Below the pieces are notes generated by a model, which saw only the letters and a program-made list of their open reading frames with translations, did no database searches and had not been told where the DNA came from. From Streptomyces sp. NRRL B-1140 (lineage in GTDB: Bacteria; Actinomycetota; Actinomycetes; Streptomycetales; Streptomycetaceae): a stretch of 64,000 nt of DNA. Positions 17,698 through 26,320 of the stretch are shown here, one piece after another. Each line of letters opens with the position of its first letter. The stretch's first letter is position 1. The translations under genes were made by a program, and so were the position numbers. Location of the stretch: positions 1 to 64,000 of the forward strand of contig NZ_LGEA01000106.1 in the NCBI RefSeq assembly GCF_001280065.1, given 5' to 3'.

Positions 17698-18529
17698 GTT
17701 CCTCATGGTCGTAATCCTGCGTCATCGCTTCGAGCAGGGCCAGAGACTTCTCCGGCGAGAGTGCGGAGGCCGCGAGGAACTCGTAGTAGAAGCGGTACTC
17801 CGCGACGGTGGCGGGATCGTCATCCAGCCGCCCGGTGCCGACGCCTTCGAGGTAGGCCAGCGGAGGCGCGTCGTCGAAGTCCATGAGCTTGACGCACCCC
17901 TGCATGGCCGGGTGCGCTCCCGCGTCGAACGGCAGTACCTGCACGATGGACCGGCTACGGCGGGCCATGCCGCTGATGTGCCGCAGCGCCTCGGCCATGA
18001 CCTGCGCCCCGCCTGTCACCCGACGCAGGGCAGATTCGTCAATCACTGCCCACAACAAGGGCTTTGTTGGATCGTCGAGGATGCGGGCCCGCTCCATCCG
18101 GGCGGCCACCCTCTTCTCGATCTCCTCATCCGGTGCGGTCGGTTGATATGCACGGCACACCGCCCGGGCGTAGGCGGGTGTCTGAAGCAGTCCGGGGATC
18201 AGCATCGAGGCGAACTCCCTGATGGCCACGGCCCGGGCCTCCGCCTCCGCCGCCTCCGCGAAATGCTCCGGATACTTCGACTTCGCCGCCGCCCCACAGT
18301 TCCGCAAGAAGAAATCCCCCGCCCCCAACTCCTCATCCAGCAACCGCGCGTACTCCGCCTGCAACCTCCGCGTCCCCGCCTCCAACTGCCCGATGAACGA
18401 CCCGCTCACGAACAGCCGCTGTCCCAGTTCCTCCTGGCTCAGGCCGGCCTTCTCGCGGGCGTGACGCAGCTCCGCGCCCAGGAGGGCCCGCGGGGAGGAG
18501 GACGGGTCGAGGTCCCTGGAGCCGGGCAT
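17690..18529 (-). CDS. XRE/DUF5753 helix-turn-helix regulator (WhiJ-like)
   Basis: A 279-residue protein with an N-terminal XRE helix-turn-helix (about residues 18-60: LGAELRHAREKAGLSQEEL...SGSFIGQLEAG) and a C-terminal DUF5753 region starting near the IPGLLQTPAYARAV motif. It is paired with a DUF397 protein whose start it overlaps. ATG 18529 is supported by AGGGAG 5 nt upstream; the frame extends to a GTG at 18601. Such pairs are numerous in Streptomyces and influence differentiation and antibiotic production. The target here is not known. Confidence 0.88.
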   Translation of the reverse strand: MPGSRDLDPSSSPRALLGAELRHAREKAGLSQEELGQRLFVSGSFIGQLEAGTRRLQAEYARLLDEELGAGDFFLRNCGAAAKSKYPEHFAEAAEAEARAVAIREFASMLIPGLLQTPAYARAVCRAYQPTAPDEEIEKRVAARMERARILDDPTKPLLWAVIDESALRRVTGGAQVMAEALRHISGMARRSRSIVQVLPFDAGAHPAMQGCVKLMDFDDAPPLAYLEGVGTGRLDDDPATVAEYRFYYEFLAASALSPEKSLALLEAMTQDYDHEEHA

Positions 18530-18637
18530 GGGCAACTCCCTGTCGGACAGATCGGTTTGTTGGACCGCCGTATATGGCCAGGTTAGGGACGTGTCGGACA
18601 CGCTGTGTGGTGAATCGCAAACTCAGCGTGGAGGTAA

Positions 18638-18889
18638 GTGGAAGTGCGCTCGACCGAAGAGATCGTGAAGTCGCTGCGGGATGCCCTCGCCGGAGTCGGT
18701 GTCGTGCTGCCGTCGCTGGGCGTCGACCCCGTGACCGGCGCGAGCGACGAGCCGTTCGCGCTGGTCGATCTGGGGCGGTGCAACGTACGGACGGCCGAGC
18801 ATCTGACCGAGGTGCTGCGCTCGCTGCCCGTGACGGAGACCCTGCGGGCCCGTGTGCGGCAGGTCAACCGGGAGGTGAAGTCACGGTGA
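18638..18889 (+). CDS. Small conserved hypothetical protein
   Basis: An 83-residue protein beginning MEVRSTEEIVKSLRDALAGVGVVLPSLGVDP. One hydrophobic stretch is followed by a helical, basic end (RARVRQVNREVKSR). GTG 18638 or GTG 18644 may serve as start; GGAGGTAAG lies just upstream. It is divergent from the XRE regulator across about 110 bp and may share its promoter region. Gene content of this kind next to XRE/DUF397 pairs is common in Streptomyces. No function is assigned. Confidence 0.7.
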   Translation: MEVRSTEEIVKSLRDALAGVGVVLPSLGVDPVTGASDEPFALVDLGRCNVRTAEHLTEVLRSLPVTETLRARVRQVNREVKSR

Positions 18890-19024
18890 CGTAATAGCCA
18901 ACGGTGGATGTACAACCATTCGCCCTTCACCACCGTCGAACAGGCGTATCGCGCATACACCGGCGTTCGCCCCACCGCTCGCCACTCCGGAAATCACATC
19001 CTTTCCCCAGAGGAATCCTGTCTT

Positions 19025-21055
19025 ATGACGTTCCGTTGGCTGTGCGGTGTCCTGCGTGTGCGCGGGAAGACCGACTTTTTGCTTGTGTTCCTGTTCGCCG
19101 CCGGATTCGCCGCACTGCCCGTCTTCGCGCTGCTCCCGTCGCTGTGGGGCTTCGCCGTAGCCTCGGCCGTGACGTACGCCGCCGACGAGGTGCTGCACAC
19201 CCGCTCGCCCGCCTTCGTGCGGCGGCTGGCCGCGCTGCAGCTGACCCGCACGCTGCGGTTCGCCGTGCGGACGGTGATGCTGCTGGCCCTGGCCGAGCGC
19301 CTGGACGCGCCGGACGCGGTGCTGGTGGCCGCGCTGGCCGTGCTCAGCGCCCACTTCACCCTGGTGGTGCTGTACACGGCGGTGCATCACGCCATCCGGC
19401 GGCGGCGCACGCTGCCGGTCGTCGTGCGCAACCTCGACATGAGCGGGGCGGGCATCCCGCAGTCCCCGCCCGCCCTTCTCTACCGGCGGTTCCTGCGCAA
19501 GCTGCTGCACCTGGACCTGCCCGCCCACGCGGGGCTGCTCGTCGCGCTCGCTGCGGGGGCCTGGGCGCCCGCGGGCATCGGTTTCGCACTCACCGCCGGA
19601 CTCGCGGCCGCGGCCGTCGCCGCGCTGCTGGGGCAGTTGCGCCGGGCCCGCCGGATGCCGTCGGGTGACGAGGTGATCGCCGAGGTGAACCGCCAACTCG
19701 CCGGATACCGGCCGGAGGTGGCGCTGTACTTCAGTTTCGCGTCCGTGTCCCGGGACTTCATGTACCAGGTCAACATGTGGATCGAGACGCTGGAGCAGCT
19801 CGACCGGCGGCCGCTGATCATCCTGCGGGAGCGGGCCTCGTTCCGCTATCTCGGCCGTACGTCGATCCCGGTCGTGTGCGTGCCGAAGGCCGACGACGTG
19901 GCGCAGCTGGAGCTGCCCGAGGTGCGGGTGGTGCTCTACCCGGGCAACGCGGGCAAGAACGTGCACATGCTGCGCGTCGCCGAGGCCAAGCACGTGTTCA
20001 TCGGGCACGGCGACAGCGACAAGCTCGCCAGCAGCAACCGGGTCAGCAAGGTGTACGACGAGATATGGGTGGCCGGGCGGGCCGGGCGGGACCGCTACCA
20101 GCGGGTGCGGCACGCGATCAGCGACTCGGCGATCGTCGAGGTGGGACGCCCGCAGCTGTCGTCGATCCGGCTGCACACCGACCACGTGCCGGGGCCGCTG
20201 CCGACCGTGCTGTACGCGCCGACCTGGGAGGGCTGGAGCGACGACGACTGCCACACGTCGCTGATCCCGATGGGCGTGCGGTTGGTCGAGAAGCTGCTCG
20301 CCGAGAACGTACGGGTCCTCTACAAGCCGCACCCCCTCACCGGGAAGCGCTCGCGTGCGGCGGCCGAGGCGGACCGGGCCGTCCGGGAGCTGCTGCGCGC
20401 CGACAACGAGCGGCGTGACCCGCGGGAGGCCGAGGCCGCGATGGCCGTCGCCGCGCCGCGGCTCGCCGAGATCCAGGCCCGGCTCGGTGAGTTGTCGGGG
20501 CGGCTCACGGGTGACGACGCGCAGCAGACGCGCGAGGCCCGGGTGGCCGGCCCGGAGGGGGAGGCGGAGTGGCACGAACTGCGTGCCGCGTGGCACCGGA
20601 TCTTCTGGGAGAGCAGGGGCCCCGTCCGGCACCAGGTGATCACTCGGCAACTGCCCACGCTCTACGAGTGCTTCGACCAGGCCGACATCCTCGTCAGCGA
20701 TGTGTCGTCCGTGGTCGCGGACTTCGTGGCGAGCCTCAAGCCGTACGTCCTGACCAACGCGAACGGCCTGAGCGACGAGGCCTTCCGCGCCGCGTACACC
20801 ACCGCCGGGGGCGCCTATCTCCTCGACCGCGACTGCACCCGGCTGCCGGAGATCCTCGACTCGGTGCGCGATCCGCGGCACGACCCGATGGCACCCGAGC
20901 GCCGGACCCTCAAGGAATACGTCCTGGGCCCGGACCGCCCCAGCTCGATGGAGCGGTTCAACGCCGCCGTCAACGCCCTGGCCGAGAAGGCCGCCGCGGA
21001 GCAGGACGAGCGCTGCGAGGGAAGGCAGCCGCTGGTCGCCGGACTCCCGGGCTGA
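19025..21055 (+). CDS. Membrane-anchored CDP-glycerol glycerophosphotransferase-like protein
   Basis: A 676-residue protein. The first 210 residues carry several hydrophobic segments (VFLFAAGFAALPVFALLPSL; LLVALAAGAWAP). The rest resembles TagF/TagB-type polymerases: YPGNAGKNVHMLRVAEAKHVFIGHGDSDK, VLYAPTWEGW, VLYKPHPLTG and the C-terminal DILVSDVSSVVADF. TagF enzymes transfer glycerol phosphate from CDP-glycerol to teichoic acid, so this protein probably builds a teichoic-acid-like wall polymer at the membrane. ATG 19025 has AGAGGA 11 nt upstream; the frame itself opens at 18908. No linked CDP-glycerol synthesis gene is seen. Confidence 0.82.
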   Translation: MTFRWLCGVLRVRGKTDFLLVFLFAAGFAALPVFALLPSLWGFAVASAVTYAADEVLHTRSPAFVRRLAALQLTRTLRFAVRTVMLLALAERLDAPDAVLVAALAVLSAHFTLVVLYTAVHHAIRRRRTLPVVVRNLDMSGAGIPQSPPALLYRRFLRKLLHLDLPAHAGLLVALAAGAWAPAGIGFALTAGLAAAAVAALLGQLRRARRMPSGDEVIAEVNRQLAGYRPEVALYFSFASVSRDFMYQVNMWIETLEQLDRRPLIILRERASFRYLGRTSIPVVCVPKADDVAQLELPEVRVVLYPGNAGKNVHMLRVAEAKHVFIGHGDSDKLASSNRVSKVYDEIWVAGRAGRDRYQRVRHAISDSAIVEVGRPQLSSIRLHTDHVPGPLPTVLYAPTWEGWSDDDCHTSLIPMGVRLVEKLLAENVRVLYKPHPLTGKRSRAAAEADRAVRELLRADNERRDPREAEAAMAVAAPRLAEIQARLGELSGRLTGDDAQQTREARVAGPEGEAEWHELRAAWHRIFWESRGPVRHQVITRQLPTLYECFDQADILVSDVSSVVADFVASLKPYVLTNANGLSDEAFRAAYTTAGGAYLLDRDCTRLPEILDSVRDPRHDPMAPERRTLKEYVLGPDRPSSMERFNAAVNALAEKAAAEQDERCEGRQPLVAGLPG

Positions 21056-21060
21056 GCGGG

Positions 21061-21081
21061 GCCGGCCCGGTTCCGGCCGGC
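21061..21081. terminator. GC hairpin between convergent genes
   Basis: GCCGGCC and GGCCGGC face each other around CGGTTCC, 5 bp after the stop of the CDP-glycerol transferase-like gene and 30 bp from the convergent murQ end. It may work in both directions. Confidence 0.55.
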
Positions 21082-21110
21082 AAAGGCGGGAGCCGCCCGG
21101 GGCCGAGTCG

Positions 21111-22043
21111 TCAGCCGGACGCCGCCAGGGCCGCTCGCAGGTGCCCGCCGGACTCCTCCAGCAGGCGGGCCGCCGTCGGGCCGTCCACGTCGGCCAGAAG
21201 GGTCAGGATGGCGTTCTTCACCTCGCCGTCGGTGGCCGCCAGGGCGCGGTCGATCTCGTCGTCCGCGGCGCCGGTGGCGAGGGCCACGATGCGGTGGGAG
21301 CGGGCGCGGAGCTTGTCGTTGGAGGCGCGGACGTCGACCATCAGGTTCCCGTAGGTCTTGCCCAGCCGGATCATCGTGATCGTCGAGATCATGTTGAGGA
21401 CGAGCTTCTGCGCCGTGCCGGACTTCAGGCGGGTGGACCCCGTGAGCAGTTCGGGGCCCACCACGATCTCGATGCCGTGGTCGGCGGCCGCCGCGAGCGG
21501 GCTGCCGGGGTTGCAGGCGAGGCCGACGGTGAGGGAGCCGTGGGCGCGGGCGTGCTCGACCGCGCCGATGGCGTAGGGGGTGCGGCCCGAGGCGGAGATG
21601 CCGACCACCGTGTCGTCGGGGGTCAGGGCGAGGGCGTCCAGGTCCGCACGGGCCAGTTCCCGGGAGTCCTCCGCGCCCTCGATCGAGGTGACCACGGCGC
21701 CCGGGCCGCCCGCGATCAGGCCGACGACCCTGGCGGGGTCGGTGTTGAACGTGGGCGGGCACTCGGAGGCGTCCAGGACGCCCAGCCGGCCCGCCGTCCC
21801 CGCGCCCGCGTAGACCAGCCGCCCGCCCCGGGCCATCCGCTGCGCGACGGCGTCGATCGCGGCGGCGATCTGCGGCAGTCGCGCCGCGACCGCCCCGGCC
21901 ACGGTGGCGTCCTCCCCGTTCATCAGCCGGGCGATGTCGAGGGTGGGCAGCCGGTCGATGTCCGCGAGCTCCGGCCGGAAGGCCTCGGTGGTCAGGGACT
22001 CCAACTCGGTCCTGAGGTCTCGGGGGCGGGAGGTGGAGGTCAT
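21111..22043 (-). CDS. murQ: N-acetylmuramic acid 6-phosphate etherase
   Basis: SIS-domain lyase of 310 residues that splits MurNAc-6-P into GlcNAc-6-P and D-lactate in peptidoglycan recycling. The motifs YAGAGTAGRLGVLDASECPPTF, IAGG, EGAEDS and GISASGRTPY are diagnostic. Its product is the substrate of NagA at the left of the window. An RpiR regulator gene lies 46 bp upstream on the same strand, so the pair is probably one transcript. Confidence 0.95.
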   Translation of the reverse strand: MTSTSRPRDLRTELESLTTEAFRPELADIDRLPTLDIARLMNGEDATVAGAVAARLPQIAAAIDAVAQRMARGGRLVYAGAGTAGRLGVLDASECPPTFNTDPARVVGLIAGGPGAVVTSIEGAEDSRELARADLDALALTPDDTVVGISASGRTPYAIGAVEHARAHGSLTVGLACNPGSPLAAAADHGIEIVVGPELLTGSTRLKSGTAQKLVLNMISTITMIRLGKTYGNLMVDVRASNDKLRARSHRIVALATGAADDEIDRALAATDGEVKNAILTLLADVDGPTAARLLEESGGHLRAALAASG

Positions 22044-22089
22044 GGACGGCTCTTTCCGTGTCTTTCCGGTGCTGGGCGGGGCGGCTGCC

Positions 22090-23025
22090 TCAGGAACGGT
22101 GCCGGTGGGCCAGCGCCTCGTACGACGCCGACAGCGCCGGCGCCGCCTTCTCGTACGTCCGCTGCGCCACCCCCACGAACAGGCAGTCCACCACGAGAAG
22201 CTGACCGGTCCGGGACGACATGGCCGCCGGGCGCAGCTCGCTCTCCCGTGCGGTGGACGTGGTGAGGACGTGGTCGGCGTACTGCGTGACCGGGCCGTTC
22301 GGGCGGCCGGTGATCGCCACCGTCGTCGCCCCGCGCTCGAAGGCCACCCGCAGCGGCTCTATGACGTCCCCCGTCGACCCGGAGTGCGTGACGGCGATCG
22401 CCACGTCGCCCGAGCGCAGCTGTACGGCGTTGGTGACGGCCAGGTGCGGATCGCTGTGGGCGTGCGCCATCAGCCCTATGCGCAGCAGCTTCTGCGTGAG
22501 GTCCTGCGCGACCAGGCCGGACGCCCCGACCCCGTAGACGTCGGTGCGGCGGGCCGTGGTCAGGGCGGTGACGGCCGCGGCCAGTTGGACCGTGTCCAGA
22601 CCGGCGGCCGTGTCGGCGAGGGTCTGCTGCTCGTCGTAGGCGAGCTTGGCGACCACGTCGGCGATCGGGTCGTCCACCGCGATGTCCGTCGTGATGGCCG
22701 GGGCGCGGCCCGACTGCTGCTGGGCGGCGAGGCCGGCGAGGGCCAGGCGCAGGTCCCGGTAACCCGGATAGCCCAGCAGGCGGGCGGTGCGTACGACGGT
22801 GGCCTCGCTGGTGCCGGTGAGCTCGGCGAGGCCGGTGACCGTGAGGGCCGCGCAGCCCGCCGGGTCGCTCGCGACGGCCTCGGCGACGCGCTGCATGGAG
22901 CGCGTCATCGACGGGCCCAGCGTGCGGACCTTGGCCGCGAGGGCGGCCGGGGCGGGCGGGGCGCCGCTCGCCCCGGAGGAGCCGCCCCGCTCACGGGCGA
23001 AAATTTCCTTCACGTCACGGGTCAC
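22090..23025 (-). CDS. RpiR-family transcriptional regulator
   Basis: A 311-residue regulator with an N-terminal HTH_6 domain (LTVTGLAELTGTSEATVVRTARLLGYPGYRDLRLAL) and a C-terminal SIS sugar-phosphate domain (DVYGVGASGLVAQDL; AVTHSGSTGDV). Adjacent to murQ, it probably senses MurNAc-6-P or a similar amino-sugar phosphate (MurR-like). GTG 23025 is the likely start; GTG 23013 is possible. Two GAAA...TTTC boxes flank or overlap the start and suggest autoregulation. Confidence 0.85.
   Translation of the reverse strand: MTRDVKEIFARERGGSSGASGAPPAPAALAAKVRTLGPSMTRSMQRVAEAVASDPAGCAALTVTGLAELTGTSEATVVRTARLLGYPGYRDLRLALAGLAAQQQSGRAPAITTDIAVDDPIADVVAKLAYDEQQTLADTAAGLDTVQLAAAVTALTTARRTDVYGVGASGLVAQDLTQKLLRIGLMAHAHSDPHLAVTNAVQLRSGDVAIAVTHSGSTGDVIEPLRVAFERGATTVAITGRPNGPVTQYADHVLTTSTARESELRPAAMSSRTGQLLVVDCLFVGVAQRTYEKAAPALSASYEALAHRHRS
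22999..23007. promoter_or_regulatory. GAAA-A-TTTC box inside the start of the RpiR gene
   Basis: Palindrome GAAAATTTC, AT-rich in a very GC-rich setting, 18 bp inside the RpiR coding start. Paired with the larger box at 23030. Confidence 0.4.
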
Positions 23026-23029
23026 GCTT

Positions 23030-23042
23030 GAAAGATATTTTC
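23030..23042. promoter_or_regulatory. GAAA-N5-TTTC palindrome upstream of the RpiR gene
   Basis: GAAAGATATTTTC lies 5-17 bp upstream of the regulator's GTG and 39 bp before the divergent gene. RpiR proteins often bind GAAA/TTTC half-sites (recalled). It is a good candidate operator for both genes. Confidence 0.5.
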
Positions 23043-23080
23043 GGCGCGGCGTTCGGGTCAAGAGTGCGCACAATGGGTGC

Positions 23081-23464
23081 ATGGAACCCATCAGCCCCTT
23101 GGAGCAGGCGCTGCACGCCGCGCGCGCCCTCGTGCTGGCCGACCTCATGGCGGGCCGAGTCGCCGACGCGGACGTCGTGTCGCTGGTCGAGGAGTCCGTC
23201 AAGCAGCGCCGATGGTGGGTCGAGCAGTGGCCCGAGGGCGCCCGGTACGTGGCCGGCCTGGTCGCGCAGGACGTCCAGGACGCCCTGCTGGACCGGTACG
23301 GCCGCTGGCCGCTGTGCCCGGTGTGCGGCACCGGCGACCCGCATGCCCTGGACGTGGAACCGGAGTTGGGGCCCGACCCGCACTGGGTGTGCAGCGAGGC
23401 GGGCGTGAAGGTCGCCGCGGTGGGTTCGCTGGGCGAGGCCATCGGCGGCCCGGCGTCCCGTTGA
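23081..23464 (+). CDS. Conserved hypothetical protein with CPVCG motif
   Basis: A 127-residue protein with a helical N-terminus (PLEQALHAARALVLADLMAG) and a CPVCGTGDPHALDVEP segment followed by WVCSE, giving three Cys and a His that may bind zinc. It is divergent from the RpiR regulator and ends 7 bp before the DUF4031 gene, so the two are probably co-transcribed. Conserved in Streptomyces, function unknown. Confidence 0.75.
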   Translation: MEPISPLEQALHAARALVLADLMAGRVADADVVSLVEESVKQRRWWVEQWPEGARYVAGLVAQDVQDALLDRYGRWPLCPVCGTGDPHALDVEPELGPDPHWVCSEAGVKVAAVGSLGEAIGGPASR

Positions 23465-23471
23465 GGCCCTG

Positions 23472-23759
23472 GTGACGATCTACATCGACCCGCCGACCTG
23501 GCCCGGCCACGGCCGCCTGTGGTCCCACCTGATCAGCGACGTCTCCTACGACGAACTGCACACCTTCGCCGCCCGCCTCGGCGTCCCGCCCCGGGCCTTC
23601 GAACGCGACCACTACGACATCCCCGACCAGCGGTACGCCGACGCGGTGCGGGCCGGGGCCGTGGAGGTCAGCAGCCGCGAGGTGGTACGGCTGCTGCACG
23701 CGGCCGGGCTGCGGCGGCCCAAGGGGCGCTATCCCTCGCGGGGTTCGCGCAGCTCGTAG
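23472..23759 (+). CDS. DUF4031 family protein
   Basis: A 95-residue protein starting MTIYIDPPTWPGHGRLWSHL, with SDVSYDELHTFAARLGVPPRAFERDHYDIP, the DUF4031 signature. The family is small, of unknown function and often encoded next to metabolic enzymes. GTG 23472 is 7 bp after the preceding stop. Its last 31 bp overlap the end of the convergent fusion gene. Confidence 0.85.
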   Translation: MTIYIDPPTWPGHGRLWSHLISDVSYDELHTFAARLGVPPRAFERDHYDIPDQRYADAVRAGAVEVSSREVVRLLHAAGLRRPKGRYPSRGSRSS

Positions 23760-24808
23760 GTCAGCTGCTCGGGGTCCTCGGCGACCTGGGCGAACCCGGC
23801 GCGCGAGAGCACGTTCCGGGAGGCCGCGTTGTCCCGCTCGACGTTCGCGACGACGGTCCGCGCCTCCGGCCGGCCCAGCGCCCACTGCGACAGCGCGCGC
23901 AGCGCCTCGGTGGCGTAGCCGTGGCCGCGGGCACCCTCGACCAGGTCGTAGCCGACCTCGACCCGGCCCTCCCCGTCCGGGACGGTGTGGAACCCCATGG
24001 CGCCGATCGCGCGGCCGTCCTCGCGCCGGACCAGCACGTACGTGCCCCACTCCGGCCGGTGGACGCCGTCCTCGTACTGCTTGTACACCAGCCCGGTGCC
24101 GACCCGGGTGCCCTCCATCGGGCCGCCCTCGATCCACTCGAAGCCGCCGTCGCCGACCGTGGACAGGTCGGCCGCGGTCGCCGGGGTGACGCCCTCCAGG
24201 GTGAGCCGCTCGGTGCCGATCACCAGGTTGTTGTTCCAGCGCCACTGCGTGAGCGGGGCGCGGCCGGCCAGTTCCCCGCGGCCGGTGGCCCACAGCAGGG
24301 TCGGCCACGGCGTGGGGCCGGGCTGGACGTGCGGGAAGATCCGGGTGAGCACGAACTCGCACAGCTCGGGCGCCGCCTCGTACGACACGCCCAGCCCCTC
24401 GGCGATGTCGTGCGTGTGCAGCAGCACCTCGGCCACGCCCATCGCGGCGAACCCCTCACGGTTCGCGCTGCGGAACGGGTACGGGTGGAAGGCCCGCACG
24501 TCACGCGGGGTGGTGCGGACCGCCGCCGCGAGCAGGGCGCCGGTCGTGCGGATCACCTGCACGGCGCCCGCGTTGTCGGTCCCCTCGTCCAGCGAGATCT
24601 CGAAGGGCGTGTACCCCTCGGGCTCCCGCCCGGCCAACTGTCCCGCGTACGCGATGAGATCACTCGCGATGTGCACGGCCGTCTCCCGGCAGTCCCACTC
24701 CAGCCGCCCGGCCCGCACGCCCTCCCAGTCCCGGTCCGTGACCGCCCCCAGCAGGCCCACGCACTCGGCGACGGCCTGCTCCACCTGTTCCGCTCCCGTT
24801 GTCCACAT
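23729..24808 (-). CDS. Fusion: mycothiol-dependent isomerase-like (DinB) domain plus GNAT acetyltransferase
   Basis: A 359-residue two-domain protein. The first part (about 1-190) follows the maleylpyruvate-isomerase/DinB pattern (WDCRETAVHIASDLIAYA; GVAEVLLHTHDIAEGLG), which in actinobacteria usually uses mycothiol. The last 170 residues are a GNAT fold of the RimJ/RimL type (GYDLVEGARGHGYATEALRALSQWAL; NVERDNAASRNVLSRAGFA). The substrate is unknown. It begins 10 bp after the HD-hydrolase gene and overlaps the convergent DUF4031 gene by 31 bp. Confidence 0.85.
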   Translation of the reverse strand: MWTTGAEQVEQAVAECVGLLGAVTDRDWEGVRAGRLEWDCRETAVHIASDLIAYAGQLAGREPEGYTPFEISLDEGTDNAGAVQVIRTTGALLAAAVRTTPRDVRAFHPYPFRSANREGFAAMGVAEVLLHTHDIAEGLGVSYEAAPELCEFVLTRIFPHVQPGPTPWPTLLWATGRGELAGRAPLTQWRWNNNLVIGTERLTLEGVTPATAADLSTVGDGGFEWIEGGPMEGTRVGTGLVYKQYEDGVHRPEWGTYVLVRREDGRAIGAMGFHTVPDGEGRVEVGYDLVEGARGHGYATEALRALSQWALGRPEARTVVANVERDNAASRNVLSRAGFAQVAEDPEQLTYELREPREG

Positions 24809-24818
24809 GGGGGGCAGG

Positions 24819-25481
24819 CTACGAGGGGGCGTGGGGTGGGAGCGACAGCATTTCCAGCTCGGCGGTCAGGTTGTAGCGGGCCGTGGCCTCCCACTCGGCC
24901 GTGCCGTGCGGGGTCCTGAACAGGCGCGGAAGGTCCAGCAGTTGGCGCAGGATCCCGGCGCGGCCCTCGCGGAAGGCCGCGCTGGGGACGAAGTGGTACT
25001 CCTCGCGAACGGCGGTGGTGTAGGCGGCGTACGCCGACGGGGGCGAGGCGAGGACCGCGAGGTCGGCGTCGCACAGGACCTGGCCGTCGGGGTCGTCGTC
25101 GGCGGGGTCGTGGGTGACGGTGAGCCGGACCAGGCGAGCCACCTCGGCGGTCTTCGCGTCGGGTACGCCGGCCTCCGCGAGGGCCCGTTCGGCGAGGCGG
25201 GCCGAGCGTTCCTCGTTCTCGGAGCGGTCGGGCAGGTAGACCGCGTCGTGGAACCAGGCGGCCAGCCGGACCACGTCCGGGTCGCGCGCGTAGCGCTGCA
25301 GCTCGTCGACCCGGTCGAGGACCGCCGTGAGGTGCTCGACCGTGTGGTACCGGCGCTGGGGCTCCTGCCAGCGGGCCAGCAGGTTGTCGGCGTACGGCGC
25401 CGGGTCCGGGCCCGCGGCCGGGCCCCGGGCCGCTTCCAGGGCACGGGCGAAACGGGTGCGCAGCGAGTCGAGATCGGCCAT
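24819..25481 (-). CDS. HD-domain metal-dependent phosphohydrolase
   Basis: A 220-residue helical protein with YHTVEHLTAVLDRV and LAAWFHDAVY, the His...HD metal ligands of the HD superfamily, and a later DADLAVLAS helix. It belongs to a family of predicted metal-dependent HD phosphohydrolases. ATG 25481 has GGGAG 9 nt upstream. It is the first gene of a two-gene unit with the DinB-GNAT fusion. The substrate is unknown. Confidence 0.85.
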   Translation of the reverse strand: MADLDSLRTRFARALEAARGPAAGPDPAPYADNLLARWQEPQRRYHTVEHLTAVLDRVDELQRYARDPDVVRLAAWFHDAVYLPDRSENEERSARLAERALAEAGVPDAKTAEVARLVRLTVTHDPADDDPDGQVLCDADLAVLASPPSAYAAYTTAVREEYHFVPSAAFREGRAGILRQLLDLPRLFRTPHGTAEWEATARYNLTAELEMLSLPPHAPS

Positions 25482-25526
25482 GGGGGCATTCTCCCGCCGA
25501 GCGGCCCCGGGACCTAGCGTGGGTGT

Positions 25527-26207
25527 ATGACGACTCCTGCTGATGTACATGACGTACGGGACCCCGAGCAGCCCGGCAGGCTGCTGACGATCGAGCGTGA
25601 CGCGCTGATCCCGCTGTTGCGGGGCCGGGCCGGGGAGGACTTCGCGCGGCCGGTCGCCGCGTGTCCGGGCTGGACGGTGCGGGACGTGCTGGCGCACTGT
25701 TCGGCCGCGCTCACGCGGGTGGCGGAGGGCAGGTTCGAGAAGGGCGTGTTCACACCCGAGTCCAACGACCGGGACATCGCGGACCGGGCCGACTGGAGCG
25801 ACGCGCGGATCGTCGACGAACTGGAGCGGGGGATGGGCGAGGCCGGACCCCTGATCGCCGGGGCCGGCGGGAAACTGGACCTCCTCGCCCTGGGGGAGTG
25901 GGTGCACGCCGGGGACGTCCGCGAGGCCCTGGGCGAGCCGGGGGCGTACGGCGGGGCCGGGCTGCCGGACGCGCTCGCGCTGCTCGCCCGGATCACCCGC
26001 GAGCGGGGGCACGTGCCGGTCCATGCCGACCTCGACGACCTGGACGAGCCGCTGCGGCTCGGTGAGAGCGGCGGGGAGCGGCCGCCGGGCCGGTTCATCG
26101 GGGACGGGCCGACGCTCGTACGGCTGTACACGGGGCGGCCGGTCGACGGGGCACCGGACTTCGAGCTGGCCGGGGTCGAGGCGAAGGAGCTGAACATCTT
26201 CGGCTGA
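25527..26207 (+). CDS. Maleylpyruvate isomerase-family (mycothiol-dependent) protein
   Basis: A 226-residue protein of the TIGR03083/MDMPI class. The N-terminal DinB-like bundle carries ACPGWTVRDVLAHCSAALTRV, and the C-terminal part has the LYTGRPVDGAPDFELAG motif of the MDMPI C-terminal domain. Members are mycothiol-dependent isomerases or transferases; the substrate here cannot be named. It is divergent from the HD-hydrolase gene across 45 bp. Confidence 0.85.
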   Translation: MTTPADVHDVRDPEQPGRLLTIERDALIPLLRGRAGEDFARPVAACPGWTVRDVLAHCSAALTRVAEGRFEKGVFTPESNDRDIADRADWSDARIVDELERGMGEAGPLIAGAGGKLDLLALGEWVHAGDVREALGEPGAYGGAGLPDALALLARITRERGHVPVHADLDDLDEPLRLGESGGERPPGRFIGDGPTLVRLYTGRPVDGAPDFELAGVEAKELNIFG

Positions 26208-26256
26208 GCGCGCCGACGGGGCATCGGAGGCGGCGCGGATGGGCAGCGTAGTCTTG

Positions 26257-26272
26257 ATTGGACTAGACCTGT
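26257..26272. promoter_or_regulatory. DasR-type operator (dre) upstream of cutC
   Basis: ATTGGACTAGACCTGT matches the 16-bp dre consensus ACTGGTCTAGACCAGT at 13 positions and is symmetric around CTAG. It is the best dre match in the window, 49 bp before the cutC ATG. Confidence 0.75.
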
Positions 26273-26320
26273 CAGTCAGACCTGTCATCGAACGCCGACG
26301 CATGCCGACGAAGGGGCCCC

